Assembly (NCBI GenBank): GCA_021771035.1
Contig: JAETPU010000012.1
Location: 1-64,000 of the forward strand
DNA length: 64,000 bases
Direction: 5' to 3'
Source of the DNA: Marvinbryantia formatexigens
GTDB lineage: Bacteria > Bacillota > Clostridia > Oscillospirales > Ruminococcaceae
Part shown: one piece after another, positions 16,112-26,526 of the stretch
How the letters are laid out: each line of letters starts with the position of its first letter
Position numbering within the stretch: the first letter of the stretch is position 1
Translations under genes and position numbers: made by a program
The notes under the pieces: model-generated
What the model saw: the letters and a program-made list of their open reading frames with translations, nothing else
The model's database searches: none
What the model was told of the DNA's origin: nothing

Positions 16112-17907
16112 GTTGTATCCTCCTGTTCTATCAGCACTCCGGCGTTTCCCATAATATCCTTTTTACGGTAATTGAATACCACCATCCAGGTTCCGTCAGC
16201 GTGTTCCTCCAGGGAAGCGGGCGAGATTGGGGATAAAAACCGCCTGGGGTCGAAGCTGAAGAATTCGATATGCGCGCTGCGGCAGAGCTGCTGGGGCACC
16301 AGTCCCTGGTACTCAGGCAAAAAGCGGCCCGTAAAGCCCTCATCCTCATACAGACGCAGCACCTGGGAACGCCTGCGCACACTGGGCAATTCCTCCATTT
16401 TTCCCAGGCAGCCTGGCAGCTTCCTGGGCTTTTCATGCCTGCACAGATCAAAGAGCATCAGTTCCCGCAGCCTTTGCCGGGATAGGTTTGGAATCATGGA
16501 TTGATTCTGCGCAAAGCTGTCCAAAATATCATAGAGCTCATACCGGGAATGGGAACTTTCGGCAAAGCCCTCTCTCCGGTAAAACCGGGCCAGGGCCTCA
16601 AAGAGCCTAAAAGGGGACTCCGCCAGCGCCATGAGATATTCCAGGCTTCCCTGAAAGCTTGCACTGTTATAGTAAAGCTCTGTCATCTCCTCAATATCCT
16701 TGAGACGGGCCAAATCCCCATAGGGCATCTCCCGGGTGGCCAAAACCTCATAGGGTGCCCGCGGGGAATAGGTAATTCCATATTTTTGCGCATCCCGGCG
16801 CAGTCCGGAGCCCTTGAGCAGCTTTAAAAATCCAAGCTGCAGCTGGTGGGGGCGCAGTGCCATCACATCGTCAAAGGAGCGTCCGAAGCTGTCATAATCC
16901 TCAAAGGGCAGCCCCGCAATCAAATCCAGGTGCAGCGGGATATTGTTTTTCCTGCGCAGGCGGCGCACCACCCGGGAAATCCCCTCAAATTCTGCCGCCC
17001 GGCGGATCGCGTGAACCGTGCTTTCATTGGTGCTCTGCACCCCAATTTCAAATTGGAACAGCCCTGGCCGCACCCCCTCTAAAAAGTCCAGGCATTCCTC
17101 GTCCAGCAGATCCGCGGACAGTTCAAAGTGAAATTGGGTGATGCCGTTATCATTCTCGCTCAGATAGCGCCAGATGGCAAGGGCACGCTGCTTTTGGCAG
17201 TTGAAGGTACGATCCACAAACTTGAGAAGCCGGGGCGCGGCATTCAAAATGAGCCTCAAATCCTCCAAAACCTGTCCGAGCGGGCGAAACCGAACCCCCA
17301 AGCCCTCTGAGGAGAGGCAGTACTGACACTGAAAAGGGCATCCCCTGGAGGATTCATAGTACAAAATACGCCCGCCCGCATCTGAGAGATCCCGCTCATA
17401 GGGAAACACAAGCAGGGACAAGTCCAACGGTTGTGCCGGGGCATTGGCCTTAATTTCTCCGGAACTCTCCCGCCACACCAAGGACGCGACCTTCTCCAGG
17501 CGGCGCTGGCCCAGCAGCTCCCGGCACAGCTGGCCGAAGGGAATCTCCCCTTCCCCTACCAGCACTCCATCAATTTGTCTGTGGCTTTGCAGGAATTCCT
17601 GGGTGTCGTAGCTCACCTCTGGGCCTCCTAAAATGATGGGAACCTCCGGATATATCAGCTTAAAATCCTGGGTGATCTCCAGAATCTCCCCGATATTCCA
17701 GATATAAGCCGAAAAGCACAGTACGTCGGGAGCTTCCCGGGACAATTCCCCCAGAATATCCGCCGGATACTGGTTAATTGTAAATTCCCTTAGCACAATG
17801 GCCTGGTCGGGAATTCCAAACCGGCCGACCGCCATTTGTTTGAGGTCCCGGATTGCCAGATTGGTATGGATAAACTTGGCGTTCAATGCCGCCAACAGGA
17901 TTTTCAT
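16081..17907 (-). CDS. B12-binding-domain radical SAM protein with DUF4080
   Basis: A 608-residue enzyme. The N-terminal B12-binding-like domain (about 1-150) is followed by the radical SAM core with the cluster motif CPFQCQYC (about residue 200), the SAM-binding FEIGVQSTN and the helical DUF4080 C-terminus. B12-radical SAM enzymes catalyse methylations and other unusual rearrangements; the substrate of DUF4080 members is unknown. The frame extends 46 codons upstream, but AAAGGAGAGG precedes the ATG at 17907, which directly opens the conserved MKILLAALNAKFIHTNLA. The overlap with the DUF6483-like gene at the 3' end forms a two-gene operon. Confidence 0.88.
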   Translation of the reverse strand: MKILLAALNAKFIHTNLAIRDLKQMAVGRFGIPDQAIVLREFTINQYPADILGELSREAPDVLCFSAYIWNIGEILEITQDFKLIYPEVPIILGGPEVSYDTQEFLQSHRQIDGVLVGEGEIPFGQLCRELLGQRRLEKVASLVWRESSGEIKANAPAQPLDLSLLVFPYERDLSDAGGRILYYESSRGCPFQCQYCLSSEGLGVRFRPLGQVLEDLRLILNAAPRLLKFVDRTFNCQKQRALAIWRYLSENDNGITQFHFELSADLLDEECLDFLEGVRPGLFQFEIGVQSTNESTVHAIRRAAEFEGISRVVRRLRRKNNIPLHLDLIAGLPFEDYDSFGRSFDDVMALRPHQLQLGFLKLLKGSGLRRDAQKYGITYSPRAPYEVLATREMPYGDLARLKDIEEMTELYYNSASFQGSLEYLMALAESPFRLFEALARFYRREGFAESSHSRYELYDILDSFAQNQSMIPNLSRQRLRELMLFDLCRHEKPRKLPGCLGKMEELPSVRRRSQVLRLYEDEGFTGRFLPEYQGLVPQQLCRSAHIEFFSFDPRRFLSPISPASLEEHADGTWMVVFNYRKKDIMGNAGVLIEQEDTTCRETTYCGK

Positions 17908-18061
17908 GGTGTCTGTCCTCTCCTTTGATGCAATTCTGCAAAATTCCCGCCGCCCTTGGGCATCCACACACCTGATTCCGTTGACAGCGTAAGATGATTC
18001 TATCAGCAAAAGGCAGATGCTGCTTCCATTCCAGAATGATACCACCTTCTCCCAGCGATTG

Positions 18062-18128
18062 AGCTCTTGATTCTGAACAGCGCAGTCCGAAGCTTTGCTT
18101 CAGTTTACGGCGTGAGGTTATGATAGCA
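18062..18128 (-). repeat. Structured repeat family A, truncated copy 4
   Basis: On the minus strand it opens TGATGCTATCATAACCTCACGCC and contains the hairpin GAAGC-aaa-GCTTC in the position where other copies have CCAAATC/GATTTGG. The right half is lost. Confidence 0.65.
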
Positions 18129-18252
18129 TCAATCGGAAAGCGGAGCTTTCATACCAAACTGCTGCAATGTTCTCTCTGTAGTTCGGAATCCCATTCCGAA
18201 CTGCGCAGTCCAAAGCTCTGCTTTGGAATATGGCGTGAGGTTATTATAGCAC
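18121..18252 (-). repeat. Structured repeat family A, copy 3
   Basis: Minus-strand copy: TGCTATAATAACCTCACGCC, hairpin CCAAAGC/GCTTTGG, inner palindrome around CAGTTCGGAAT, GAGAACATTGCAGCAGTTTGG, and end hairpin GAAAGC-tcc-GCTTTC. Tandem with copy 4, mirroring the pair at 12 kb. Confidence 0.8.
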
Positions 18253-18451
18253 AACTCGCCGTCAGTTGTCAGAGGCTTTTGCACGGTAAAAGAAATTCTG
18301 GTACCGTTCTGCGGTTCCAGGCATTCGGGGCAATTTAAGAATTCTTCAGGCCCTCAGACATATCCTATGCAAAAAATAGTTCTATAATAGGGAGTCTCTG
18401 GAAGTATGATTGAAAATTCAAATTGCCCCGTCGGCAGAAAGGATCCATGCA

Positions 18452-19852
18452 ATGACAAAAAAGACATTCGGCCACACCATCTCACAACAAATCCCCCGTA
18501 TTCTCTGGATCCTATTGCTGACAGGTTCTCTGAGCGCCGCGCTTGCGGTTGCCATTCGGCTTTTTCCCGACTGCTCCTATGCCCAGCCCATCAGGGATGC
18601 TTTTATCTCGGATACGCCCCAGCGTTCCAATTCCGTATTGACCGACAATACCGTCACCACAAAACTGGACAAGCCCAACGGGGGAACCATCTATCTGAAA
18701 TCCCGGCGTGCCGTATCCGGATTATATCTGGAATGGGATATTCGCCCCGAAAGCTGGGTGATAACGGATAGAGGCCGCGTTGTCGCCTCATCCCAGCAGG
18801 GGTTTGTCCATGAATATGTCCCCCTGTCCTGCGCCAGTACACAGCTCACCCTGCAATGGGAAGGGGCCGCCGCCCTCTGTGAGGTCACACCGCTTACCAG
18901 CGGCAGGCGGCCCGGCTGGGTTCAGTGCTGGCAGCCGCCCTGTTCCCAGGCGGATATGCTGGTGATTTCCACCCATGCGGACGATGAGTTGCTGTGGTTT
19001 GGCGGAACCCTTCCCTACTATGCGGGAGAAAAGCAATACCAGGTGCAGGTGGCCTATATGATCAACCATTTTAAAAAGCAGCCTGTCCGCCTTCATGAAC
19101 TGCTCAATGGGCTATGGTCCTGCGGCGTTCGCAATTATCCCATCATTTCCAGCTTTGACGACGTCTATACCGGAAGCCTGCAGGCGGCCCAGCAGGTGTA
19201 TAGCCAAGAGGATTTCATCCAATTCCAGGTGAGGCTGCTGCGCCGGTTCCGGCCCAAGGTGGTGATTGATCAGGACCTCAACGGGGAATATGGCCACGGC
19301 GCTCATCAGATGAACGCCCGGGGCCTGCTCAAAGCGCTGGAATACAGCTGTGATAGTTCCTACGATCCACAAAGCGTGCAGCAGTACGGCATCTGGAACA
19401 CCCCTAAGGCCTATCTGCACCTGTATCCCCAAAATCAAATTTGTATGCAGTGGAGCAACCGGCGCCTGTCTTCCTTTGGCGGGAAAAATGCCCTGCAGAT
19501 CGCCCGGGAGGCCTATCGCTGCCACCGTTCCCAGCGATATGTAAAATTCCACGTGGAAGAATCCGGCCCCTATGACTGCCGGCAGTTCGGCCTGTGCCGC
19601 TCCACTGTGGGACTGGATGTCCATAAGGATGACTTTTTTGAGAATATCCCAACTGAATGGCTCAGTACGCCAACGCCCGCCGCTCCTGACGGCCCCGGCA
19701 GCTATCCCGACATTCCCAAGCCCGGCTGGAGACATATCAGAAAGCGGTACCTGCTCGCCGGCCTTGCCATCCCCGGCATTTTTATCCTGGCAATTCTTCT
19801 CTGGCAGCTGATCGCCCTCAAGCGAAAAAAGCGCCGCACCACGCATTCCTGA
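18452..19852 (+). CDS. Membrane-tethered PIG-L/LmbE family deacetylase
   Basis: A 466-residue protein with an N-terminal membrane anchor (about residues 15-36), a lectin-like or beta-rich region, a PIG-L domain (about 175-390) and a second membrane helix near the C-terminus (about 433-455), followed by a basic KRKKRR tail. The metal-binding motif reads THADDELLWFGG, where most family members have HPDDE; the third His is in GHGAHQMNARG. PIG-L enzymes remove N-acetyl groups from GlcNAc-containing conjugates; two anchors place the active site outside the cell, near wall or glycolipid substrates. The ATG at 18452 has an AAAGGA upstream. A terminator follows within 10 bp. Confidence 0.8.
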   Translation: MTKKTFGHTISQQIPRILWILLLTGSLSAALAVAIRLFPDCSYAQPIRDAFISDTPQRSNSVLTDNTVTTKLDKPNGGTIYLKSRRAVSGLYLEWDIRPESWVITDRGRVVASSQQGFVHEYVPLSCASTQLTLQWEGAAALCEVTPLTSGRRPGWVQCWQPPCSQADMLVISTHADDELLWFGGTLPYYAGEKQYQVQVAYMINHFKKQPVRLHELLNGLWSCGVRNYPIISSFDDVYTGSLQAAQQVYSQEDFIQFQVRLLRRFRPKVVIDQDLNGEYGHGAHQMNARGLLKALEYSCDSSYDPQSVQQYGIWNTPKAYLHLYPQNQICMQWSNRRLSSFGGKNALQIAREAYRCHRSQRYVKFHVEESGPYDCRQFGLCRSTVGLDVHKDDFFENIPTEWLSTPTPAAPDGPGSYPDIPKPGWRHIRKRYLLAGLAIPGIFILAILLWQLIALKRKKRRTTHS

Positions 19853-19857
19853 ATGTA

Positions 19858-19885
19858 AGCCCCCGCTTCATGCGGGGCTTTTTTA
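19858..19885 (+). terminator. Terminator of the PIG-L gene
   Basis: Stem AGCCCCCGC/GCGGGGCT with loop TTCAT followed by a six-T run. Confidence 0.9.
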
Positions 19886-19887
19886 CT

Positions 19888-20078
19888 GAATAAATCGCTT
19901 CCCTCAACTTGGAAGAAGCCAGTCCCTTTTCTGTAGAAAAGGCGGACGCCGTGCGTCTGAGGCCTTCCTTCAGAACCTAACCCAGCGCGTTTGGGTTGAT
20001 TCCCGTATAGCGAAAATAGTATCCAACTATCCGCTAGGTTCATTCGAATCAGAATACTATTTTTATTGCATCAAAGGA
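19888..20078 (+). repeat. Structured repeat family B, copy 1
   Basis: Shares CGCTTCCCTCAACTT, the hairpins CCTTTTC-tgta-GAAAAGG, GACGC-cgt-GCGTC and AACCCA...TGGGTT, and a closing AAAATAGTAT...ATACTATTTT stem with the copies at 41.3-41.6 kb. Stem sequences differ but pairing is kept. Confidence 0.8.
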
Positions 20079-20104
20079 AAACCGAAGGTTTTCAAACCCG
20101 TGCA

Positions 20105-20163
20105 ACAAAAAATAGTATCCAACCATCTGCCGGGATCAATCGAATCAGAATACTATTTTTTAT
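20105..20163 (+). repeat. Family B terminal hairpin module
   Basis: AAAAAATAGTATCC paired with GAATACTATTTTTT; a repeat of only the last stem of family B. Confidence 0.75.
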
Positions 20164-20204
20164 TACATTAACAGAGAATCGTTAGATTTTCATTCCCGCG
20201 TATC

Positions 20205-20254
20205 AAAAAATAGTTCGTATTCCTTTCGTGTTAAAGGGACTAAATACTATTTTT
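20205..20254 (+). repeat. Family B terminal hairpin module, divergent
   Basis: AAAAAATAGT paired with ACTATTTTT around an altered interior; third consecutive hairpin of this type. Confidence 0.65.
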
Positions 20255-20405
20255 ATAACCACAACTGTCCCTCCGGTTACTCTCCCGGAGCCTTCAAACA
20301 CCATGTTCCGTGAGCGGATAGGCCCAGGCGTATCGCAATGCAACGGCGGCTTCTCAGCGTTTCCCACACAATCCTTAATTCTTCCTGAAATCGACGGTTC
20401 CACCA

Positions 20406-20434
20406 TTGTTTGAACAAAATTCGACTCGTATAAT
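20406..20434 (+). promoter_or_regulatory. Promoter of the polysaccharide deacetylase gene
   Basis: -35 TTGTTT (20406-20411), 17-bp spacer and perfect -10 TATAAT (20429-20434). Confidence 0.65.
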
Positions 20435-20488
20435 GGGGATAGACTGGAGTATATCCGGTGGATGATATTCATGAAGGAGGATTTGGCC

Positions 20489-21487
20489 GTGAATCTCAAA
20501 CAGCAAAAAAAGTACCGCCTGCGCCGGATCGCCGTCGTGGTACTGGCCCTCACACTCTTTTTAGGAAGCGCGTATTATACCGGCGCCGCCCTGGCCTCCC
20601 GGGCATTCCGTCAGCCCGTACAGCCAGCATCCAGTTCCTCTCATCAGCCGGCAGGCCTGGGGAATTCCTCAAGTATGCCGCAGGAAAATCCCCCTGCGCC
20701 GCCGCAGAATTCCTCGCAGGCCTCCCCTTCCTCCCAGAGCACTGCGCAATCCTCCTCAGAATCTGAAACAACCGCATCGGAGACCTGTCCCCCGCAGGAG
20801 CAGACTGATCCCTTTGCGGACATCTGTACCCCCGAAACGGACTTTCAGGAACTGGATCCCCAGGATAAGGTGGCCTACCTCACTTTTGACGACGGCCCCT
20901 CTGAACTTACGCTTCCCCTTTTGGATATTTTGGACCAGTACGGCGTTAAGGCCACATTTTTCGATATCGGGCGTACCGATGATGCCAGCAAAAAGGCCAT
21001 GCGGGAAACAGTCCGCCGCGGCCACACCTTGGGAGTGCACTCCTATACCCATGATTACAAGCAAATCTATGCCTCCAAGGACGCCTTCCTGGAGGATTTT
21101 TCCAAGGAATTCCGGCTCATCCGGGATACCACAGGGGTATCTCCCAGTATCTACCGGTTTGCCGGAGGAAGCGTAAACTCCTTCAATCACCCGGTCATCG
21201 GATCCATTGTGCAGGAGATGAAGAACCGGGGCTTTGTATACTACGACTGGAATGTGAGTTCCGGGGACGCAAGCGGAAAGAACTATTCTTCGGAGCAGAT
21301 TGCCTCCAATATCCTCAAGGGCTGCCAGGGGCATAACCGCGCTATCATTCTCTGCCACAATTCCAAGCCAAAACGCGCGACTCTCGAGGCAATGCCCACG
21401 GTCATTGAGGAACTCAAAGCCCAGGGTTACCGGTTCGCCGCATTGGATGAGACCGTCCTTCCCATCAAGTTTAAACTCCCGGAATAA
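20489..21487 (+). CDS. Polysaccharide (peptidoglycan) deacetylase
   Basis: A 332-residue protein with one N-terminal membrane segment (about residues 10-33), a Ser/Pro/Gln-rich linker to about 105, then a NodB domain. Motifs: TFDDGPSELTLPLLDIL with the catalytic Asp pair, HSYTHDY with the metal-binding His pair, RFAGGSVNS, and ILCHNS in place of the usual LLHD-type motif 5. Such enzymes de-N-acetylate wall GlcNAc or MurNAc and confer lysozyme resistance. The frame opens with ATG at 20462, but AAGGAGGA inside it lies 7 bp before a GTG at 20489, which I take as the start. Monocistronic with its own promoter. Confidence 0.85.
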   Translation: MNLKQQKKYRLRRIAVVVLALTLFLGSAYYTGAALASRAFRQPVQPASSSSHQPAGLGNSSSMPQENPPAPPQNSSQASPSSQSTAQSSSESETTASETCPPQEQTDPFADICTPETDFQELDPQDKVAYLTFDDGPSELTLPLLDILDQYGVKATFFDIGRTDDASKKAMRETVRRGHTLGVHSYTHDYKQIYASKDAFLEDFSKEFRLIRDTTGVSPSIYRFAGGSVNSFNHPVIGSIVQEMKNRGFVYYDWNVSSGDASGKNYSSEQIASNILKGCQGHNRAIILCHNSKPKRATLEAMPTVIEELKAQGYRFAALDETVLPIKFKLPE

Positions 21488-22227
21488 CGCATATTCCGTT
21501 TGCTGCCCGGCCCGGAGGAACCCCAGTGGGAATAAGCAGCGCAGCAAGCGGGACTGACATAGCCCTGTAAAGCCCCCTGCCGGCGAAAGTTTATTGTAAA
21601 CCAGCGCGATATCCCTGAGCTTTCCTGGCCTGCTTCCCAGAAACAGGCAATCGTCCCGCCTGGTTGTGCTTATCACCATCGGATCTGCCCCGAAAAGGCT
21701 GGCCCTGCGCGATACTTTAAACGACCGCTTTTACAGCCCCGGAGCTCAGACGGAAGATACCAATACCAGCATCCAAGGCGGTCGAAACGGCTGCCTTTTT
21801 AATTATCACGCTTCCTGTCGCCAATGGTGCACTCAGCTGCCGCTGCGGCAGTATCCATCGGGAGAAATGGCCCGAGAACCCCGACGTACTCTCCATCCGG
21901 CAGACTTCCTGGCTCTTCCCCCTGTTTTATCGTCTGTAAAAACCCATTTGCCTGTGCTTTGTCCAAAGGGAAAAGTATCGCCCTTGCAGGTACTGCTGCC
22001 AGTTCAGGCAGCCATATCAAAATCAGGATGGTACACAGGGACTATTCGGAAAAAAAGCTGCCTCCCCTGGAATTTTACAAGCCGGTGTGGTAAGATAAAG
22101 CTGTTGGTTATCCCTACAGTTTTGTGGTAAAAAATTTAAAAAACTCAGTATTTTTCCTCAAACAGGGAAGGCAGAGTACCGACTGAGAACAGGCTCAAAG
22201 AGCTGATTCTGAAAGGACGGATGATTG
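21488..22227. other. Non-coding stretch
   Basis: About 740 bp between two plus-strand genes. Two overlapping frames on opposite strands (21799-22020 minus, 21824-22093 plus) are open but have neither binding sites nor recognisable domains. I see no clear repeats or terminators. Confidence 0.45.
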
Positions 22228-23433
22228 ATGCGGTTTGATTTTACTTCTATCATGGATCGCAGCGGAAAAGACGCCATGGCGGTGGATGCCTTGGGCCATG
22301 GGTTTGCGCCTCAAAAGCCCCGGAAGGGGTTCGATGTCATCCCCATGTGGGTCGCGGACATGAACTTCCCCACTGTCCCCACCATTCCCCAGGCCATTAT
22401 CAACCGGGCGCAGCATCCCGCCTTTGGGTATTTTATCCCCACCGACGCCTATTACGATTCCATTATCCAGTGGCAGGAAACCCGCAATGGTGTGCAAGGG
22501 CTCACCCGGGACTGCATTGGCTATGAAAACGGCGTCATCGGCGGGGTGGTAAGCGCGCTGAATGTCCTGTGTTCCAAGGGCGGCAAGGTTTTACTGCACT
22601 CCCCCACCTATATCGGGTTCACCGGAAGCCTGCATAATAACGGCTATGAAATTGTGCACAGCCCGCTCAAGCTGGACGGCAACGGCGTGTGGCGTATGGA
22701 CTTTGAGGACATGGAGGAAAAACTCAAAACCCAGGATATCCATGCCGCCATCTTCTGTTCTCCCCACAATCCCTGCGGGCGGGTGTGGGAGGAATGGGAA
22801 ATCCAAAAGGCCATGGAGCTCTTCCAAAAATATGACGTCTATGTGGTAAGCGATGAAATTTGGTCAGATATTATCCTGGGAGATTACCGGCATATCCCCA
22901 CCCAGAGCGTTTCCCAGGATGCCCGGATGCGTACTGTCGCCCTGTACGCCCCCAGTAAGACCTTTAATCTGGCGGGGCTGATGGGCAGCTACCACATCAT
23001 CTACAATAAGTGGCTGCGGGATCGCGTGGAGAAGGAGTCCTCCCTCTCCCATTACAATGAGATGAACGTTCTCTCCATGCACGCCCTCATCGGCGCCTAT
23101 CAGCCCGAGGGCCACCAGTGGGTGGATGAACTGCGCCAGGTTCTCACTGAAAACGTGGAGTATGCCTGCCAATATATCCGGGAGCACTTCCAGGGTGTTG
23201 AAGTTTCCAAGCCTCAGGGCACCTATATGCTGTTTTTGGACTGCACCAAATGGTGTGAGGCGCACCACAAAACCATCGAGGAATTGGAACACCTGGCCTG
23301 GGATGTTGGAGTTGCCTGGCAGGACGGCCGTATGTTCCATGGGCCCTGCCATGTGCGCATGAACCTTGCCCTTCCCCTTTCCCGGGTTCAGGAGGCCATG
23401 CGCCGTCTGGATCGATATGTGTTCAACGCCTGA
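22228..23433 (+). CDS. PatB/MalY-type PLP aminotransferase (C-S lyase)
   Basis: A 401-residue class I/II fold PLP enzyme. The MalY/PatB signature is clear: N-terminal FDVIPMWVADMNFP, EALxx-like substrate loop, CSPHNPCGRVW, SDEIWSDIIL, and the PLP lysine in APSKTFNLAGL. Family members cleave cystathionine or cysteine to release sulfur or thiols and some have regulatory roles. The ATG at 22228 follows GAAAGGACGG. The gene is alone, with a terminator about 200 bp downstream. Substrate choice (cystathionine or cysteine) is not readable. Confidence 0.9.
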   Translation: MRFDFTSIMDRSGKDAMAVDALGHGFAPQKPRKGFDVIPMWVADMNFPTVPTIPQAIINRAQHPAFGYFIPTDAYYDSIIQWQETRNGVQGLTRDCIGYENGVIGGVVSALNVLCSKGGKVLLHSPTYIGFTGSLHNNGYEIVHSPLKLDGNGVWRMDFEDMEEKLKTQDIHAAIFCSPHNPCGRVWEEWEIQKAMELFQKYDVYVVSDEIWSDIILGDYRHIPTQSVSQDARMRTVALYAPSKTFNLAGLMGSYHIIYNKWLRDRVEKESSLSHYNEMNVLSMHALIGAYQPEGHQWVDELRQVLTENVEYACQYIREHFQGVEVSKPQGTYMLFLDCTKWCEAHHKTIEELEHLAWDVGVAWQDGRMFHGPCHVRMNLALPLSRVQEAMRRLDRYVFNA

Positions 23434-23638
23434 GGTTGTACATAAGGCTATATTTTTCTGTCCCAGGGGGTCTATTCCAAAGTTCCCCTGCGGTTGGCAA
23501 AACGTCTGAACTCCCATGGAAAAATGAGTTTTACCGGTTGGACCGTGAGCCGGATCCTGATGGGCCCCGCTCCTGATGCGAGACGGCTCCGGGGGACGTT
23601 TTTCCGTGCTAATCTCAATATTTAAGTGTTGTTATTGA

Positions 23639-23663
23639 CCCCCAGTTCAACTGGGGGTTTTTA
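23639..23663 (+). terminator. Terminator of the PatB/MalY gene region
   Basis: CCCCCAG-ttcaa-CTGGGGG followed by TTTTTAT. Confidence 0.85.
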
Positions 23664-23681
23664 TCTTGCCTATTCGGCGAC

Positions 23682-23717
23682 AAAAAAGCACAGCGAAATT
23701 TTCCGCTGTGCTTTTTT
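23682..23717 (-). terminator. Terminator of the ATP synthase operon
   Basis: AAAAAGCACAGCG paired with its complement, A-run and T-run on both sides, 43 bp past the atpC stop. Confidence 0.88.
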
Positions 23718-23759
23718 GACAGGTACGCCGCCTTTTCGAACAAGAAACGGCCCTATCCT

Positions 23760-24161
23760 TTACTGCTGTGCAATGCGAATCCGGTTGAGGGCCCGCTTGA
23801 GTTTAAAGTCCGCCATTTTCAGTTCATAGTCGTTGGTTTTGTTGCGCAGGCGCCGCTGCGCCTCCTCGGCGGATCGCTCAGCGCGCTCCAAATCGATCTC
23901 GTCGGACCATTCGCAGGTGACGGCTAAAACCCTGGTGAGTTCCTTGGTGACACGGACAAATCCGCCTGCGCAGGCTACGGAACGCTTAGTCCCATCCGGC
24001 ATCAGCAGACGCATTTCTCCTACGCCCAAAGGGGCCATGTAATCGATGTGGTTTTTTAAGATTGCCACATCGCCCTGGGTGGTGCGCAGCACGGTGCGTT
24101 GTACCTCCCCGTCAAAAAACAGTCCGGTGGGGGTGACAATCTGCAAGGGATACGTGCTCAT
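23760..24161 (-). CDS. atpC: ATP synthase F1 subunit epsilon
   Basis: A 133-residue protein with the normal two-part epsilon fold: a beta-sandwich (about 1-85, with LQIVTPTGLFFDGEV and the GDVAILKNH loop) and a C-terminal helical hairpin. It links gamma to the c-ring and can inhibit ATP hydrolysis through its C-terminal helices. Last gene of the operon, 27 bp after atpD, with GGAGAGAAGG upstream and the operon terminator downstream. Confidence 0.95.
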   Translation of the reverse strand: MSTYPLQIVTPTGLFFDGEVQRTVLRTTQGDVAILKNHIDYMAPLGVGEMRLLMPDGTKRSVACAGGFVRVTKELTRVLAVTCEWSDEIDLERAERSAEEAQRRLRNKTNDYELKMADFKLKRALNRIRIAQQ

Positions 24162-24188
24162 CGCCTTCTCTCCTTCCCGCTGAGCGCA

Positions 24189-25628
<1,440 letters not shown>

Positions 25629-25645
25629 CTACAGACTGCCGGAAC

Positions 25646-26509
25646 TTATTCCAAAGCCTGCGCGCCGGCGGCAATCTCTGTAATTTCCTGGGTAATCGCG
25701 GACTGCCTGGCCCGGTTAAACTGCAGGTTCAGCTGTTCAATCATTTCGCTGGCGTTGTCATTGGCCGATTCCATCGCGGTGCGCCGCGCCCCATGCTCCG
25801 AAGCCAGGGATTCACACACCGCCCCATAGAACATCCCAGAGAGATACTGGGGAACAATCTCCTCAAACACGCTCTGGGGATCCGGTTCGTATACGGTGAG
25901 AACCCCCTTGGAGGGCTCTCCCTCCCGCAGATCCGGGACAGGCAGCAGCTGCACTGCCGTGGGAACCTGGCTTAACGTGGAGACAAAGTTTGTGTAAATC
26001 AATACCAGCTTATCAAATTCCCCATCCCGGTATCCTTTGGCAAGCCGCAGCCCCAGCTCATAGGTGGCGCCCATGCGCACATCCTCTGCCAGCGGGAACC
26101 GGTCGGTCAAAATGGGAATGTCACGCCGCCCAAAATATTCCTGCGCCTTGGCTCCCACCGGAATGACCAGGCTGTTCCCGGTTCCCGTCTGCTGCATCTC
26201 CTGCTGCGCCAGGCGGAAAATATTGCTGTTGTAGCCGCCAGCCAGGCCGCGGTCACCGGCAATCACCAAATAGCACACCTTTTTGATGGGCCTTTGGGTG
26301 AGGTAGATTGAGGAGAATCCCCGGCTGCCGGCGGCAATCTGCGCCAATGTTTCATAGAGGATGGTAAAAAACGGCCGGGACTGCTCCGCCCGCTCCTTTG
26401 CCCGCCGAAGTTTGGAGGACGCCACCAATTCCATTGCCTTGGTGATCTGCATGGTGCTTTCCACGCTTTTGATCCGGCGCTTGATGTCTTTCATGCCGAC
26501 ACCGGCCAT
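25646..26509 (-). CDS. atpG: ATP synthase F1 subunit gamma
   Basis: A 287-residue rotor subunit. The N-terminal helix MKDIKRRIKSVESTMQITKAM and the C-terminal RARQSAITQEITEIAAGAQAL are the two coiled-coil strands that form the central shaft. The frame opens at 26515, but AGGAGG is correctly spaced (7 bp) from the ATG at 26509; an internal ATG at the conserved MKDI is a further possibility. Follows atpA closely. Confidence 0.95.
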   Translation of the reverse strand: MAGVGMKDIKRRIKSVESTMQITKAMELVASSKLRRAKERAEQSRPFFTILYETLAQIAAGSRGFSSIYLTQRPIKKVCYLVIAGDRGLAGGYNSNIFRLAQQEMQQTGTGNSLVIPVGAKAQEYFGRRDIPILTDRFPLAEDVRMGATYELGLRLAKGYRDGEFDKLVLIYTNFVSTLSQVPTAVQLLPVPDLREGEPSKGVLTVYEPDPQSVFEEIVPQYLSGMFYGAVCESLASEHGARRTAMESANDNASEMIEQLNLQFNRARQSAITQEITEIAAGAQALE

Positions 26510-26526
26510 GTCCATTCCTCCTTATT

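Larger units (their letters stand above)
17908..18451. other. Divergent intergenic region
   Basis: About 540 bp between the radical SAM gene and the PIG-L gene. It contains family A copies 3 and 4 and a TATAAT at about 18382-18387 without a clear -35 box. Confidence 0.5.
19853..20488. other. Intergenic region with family B repeat
   Basis: About 635 bp with no gene. It holds the PIG-L terminator, one full family B unit, two further terminal-hairpin modules and the promoter of the polysaccharide deacetylase. Confidence 0.7.
23434..23759. other. Convergent intergenic region
   Basis: About 325 bp before the converging ATP synthase operon; the two terminators listed separately are its only clear features. 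Confidence 0.6.

Noticed and set aside
21799-22093. Two overlapping frames on opposite strands in the gap before the PatB/MalY gene
   Set aside because: Odd that both are open, but neither has a binding site, start context or domain that I can defend.
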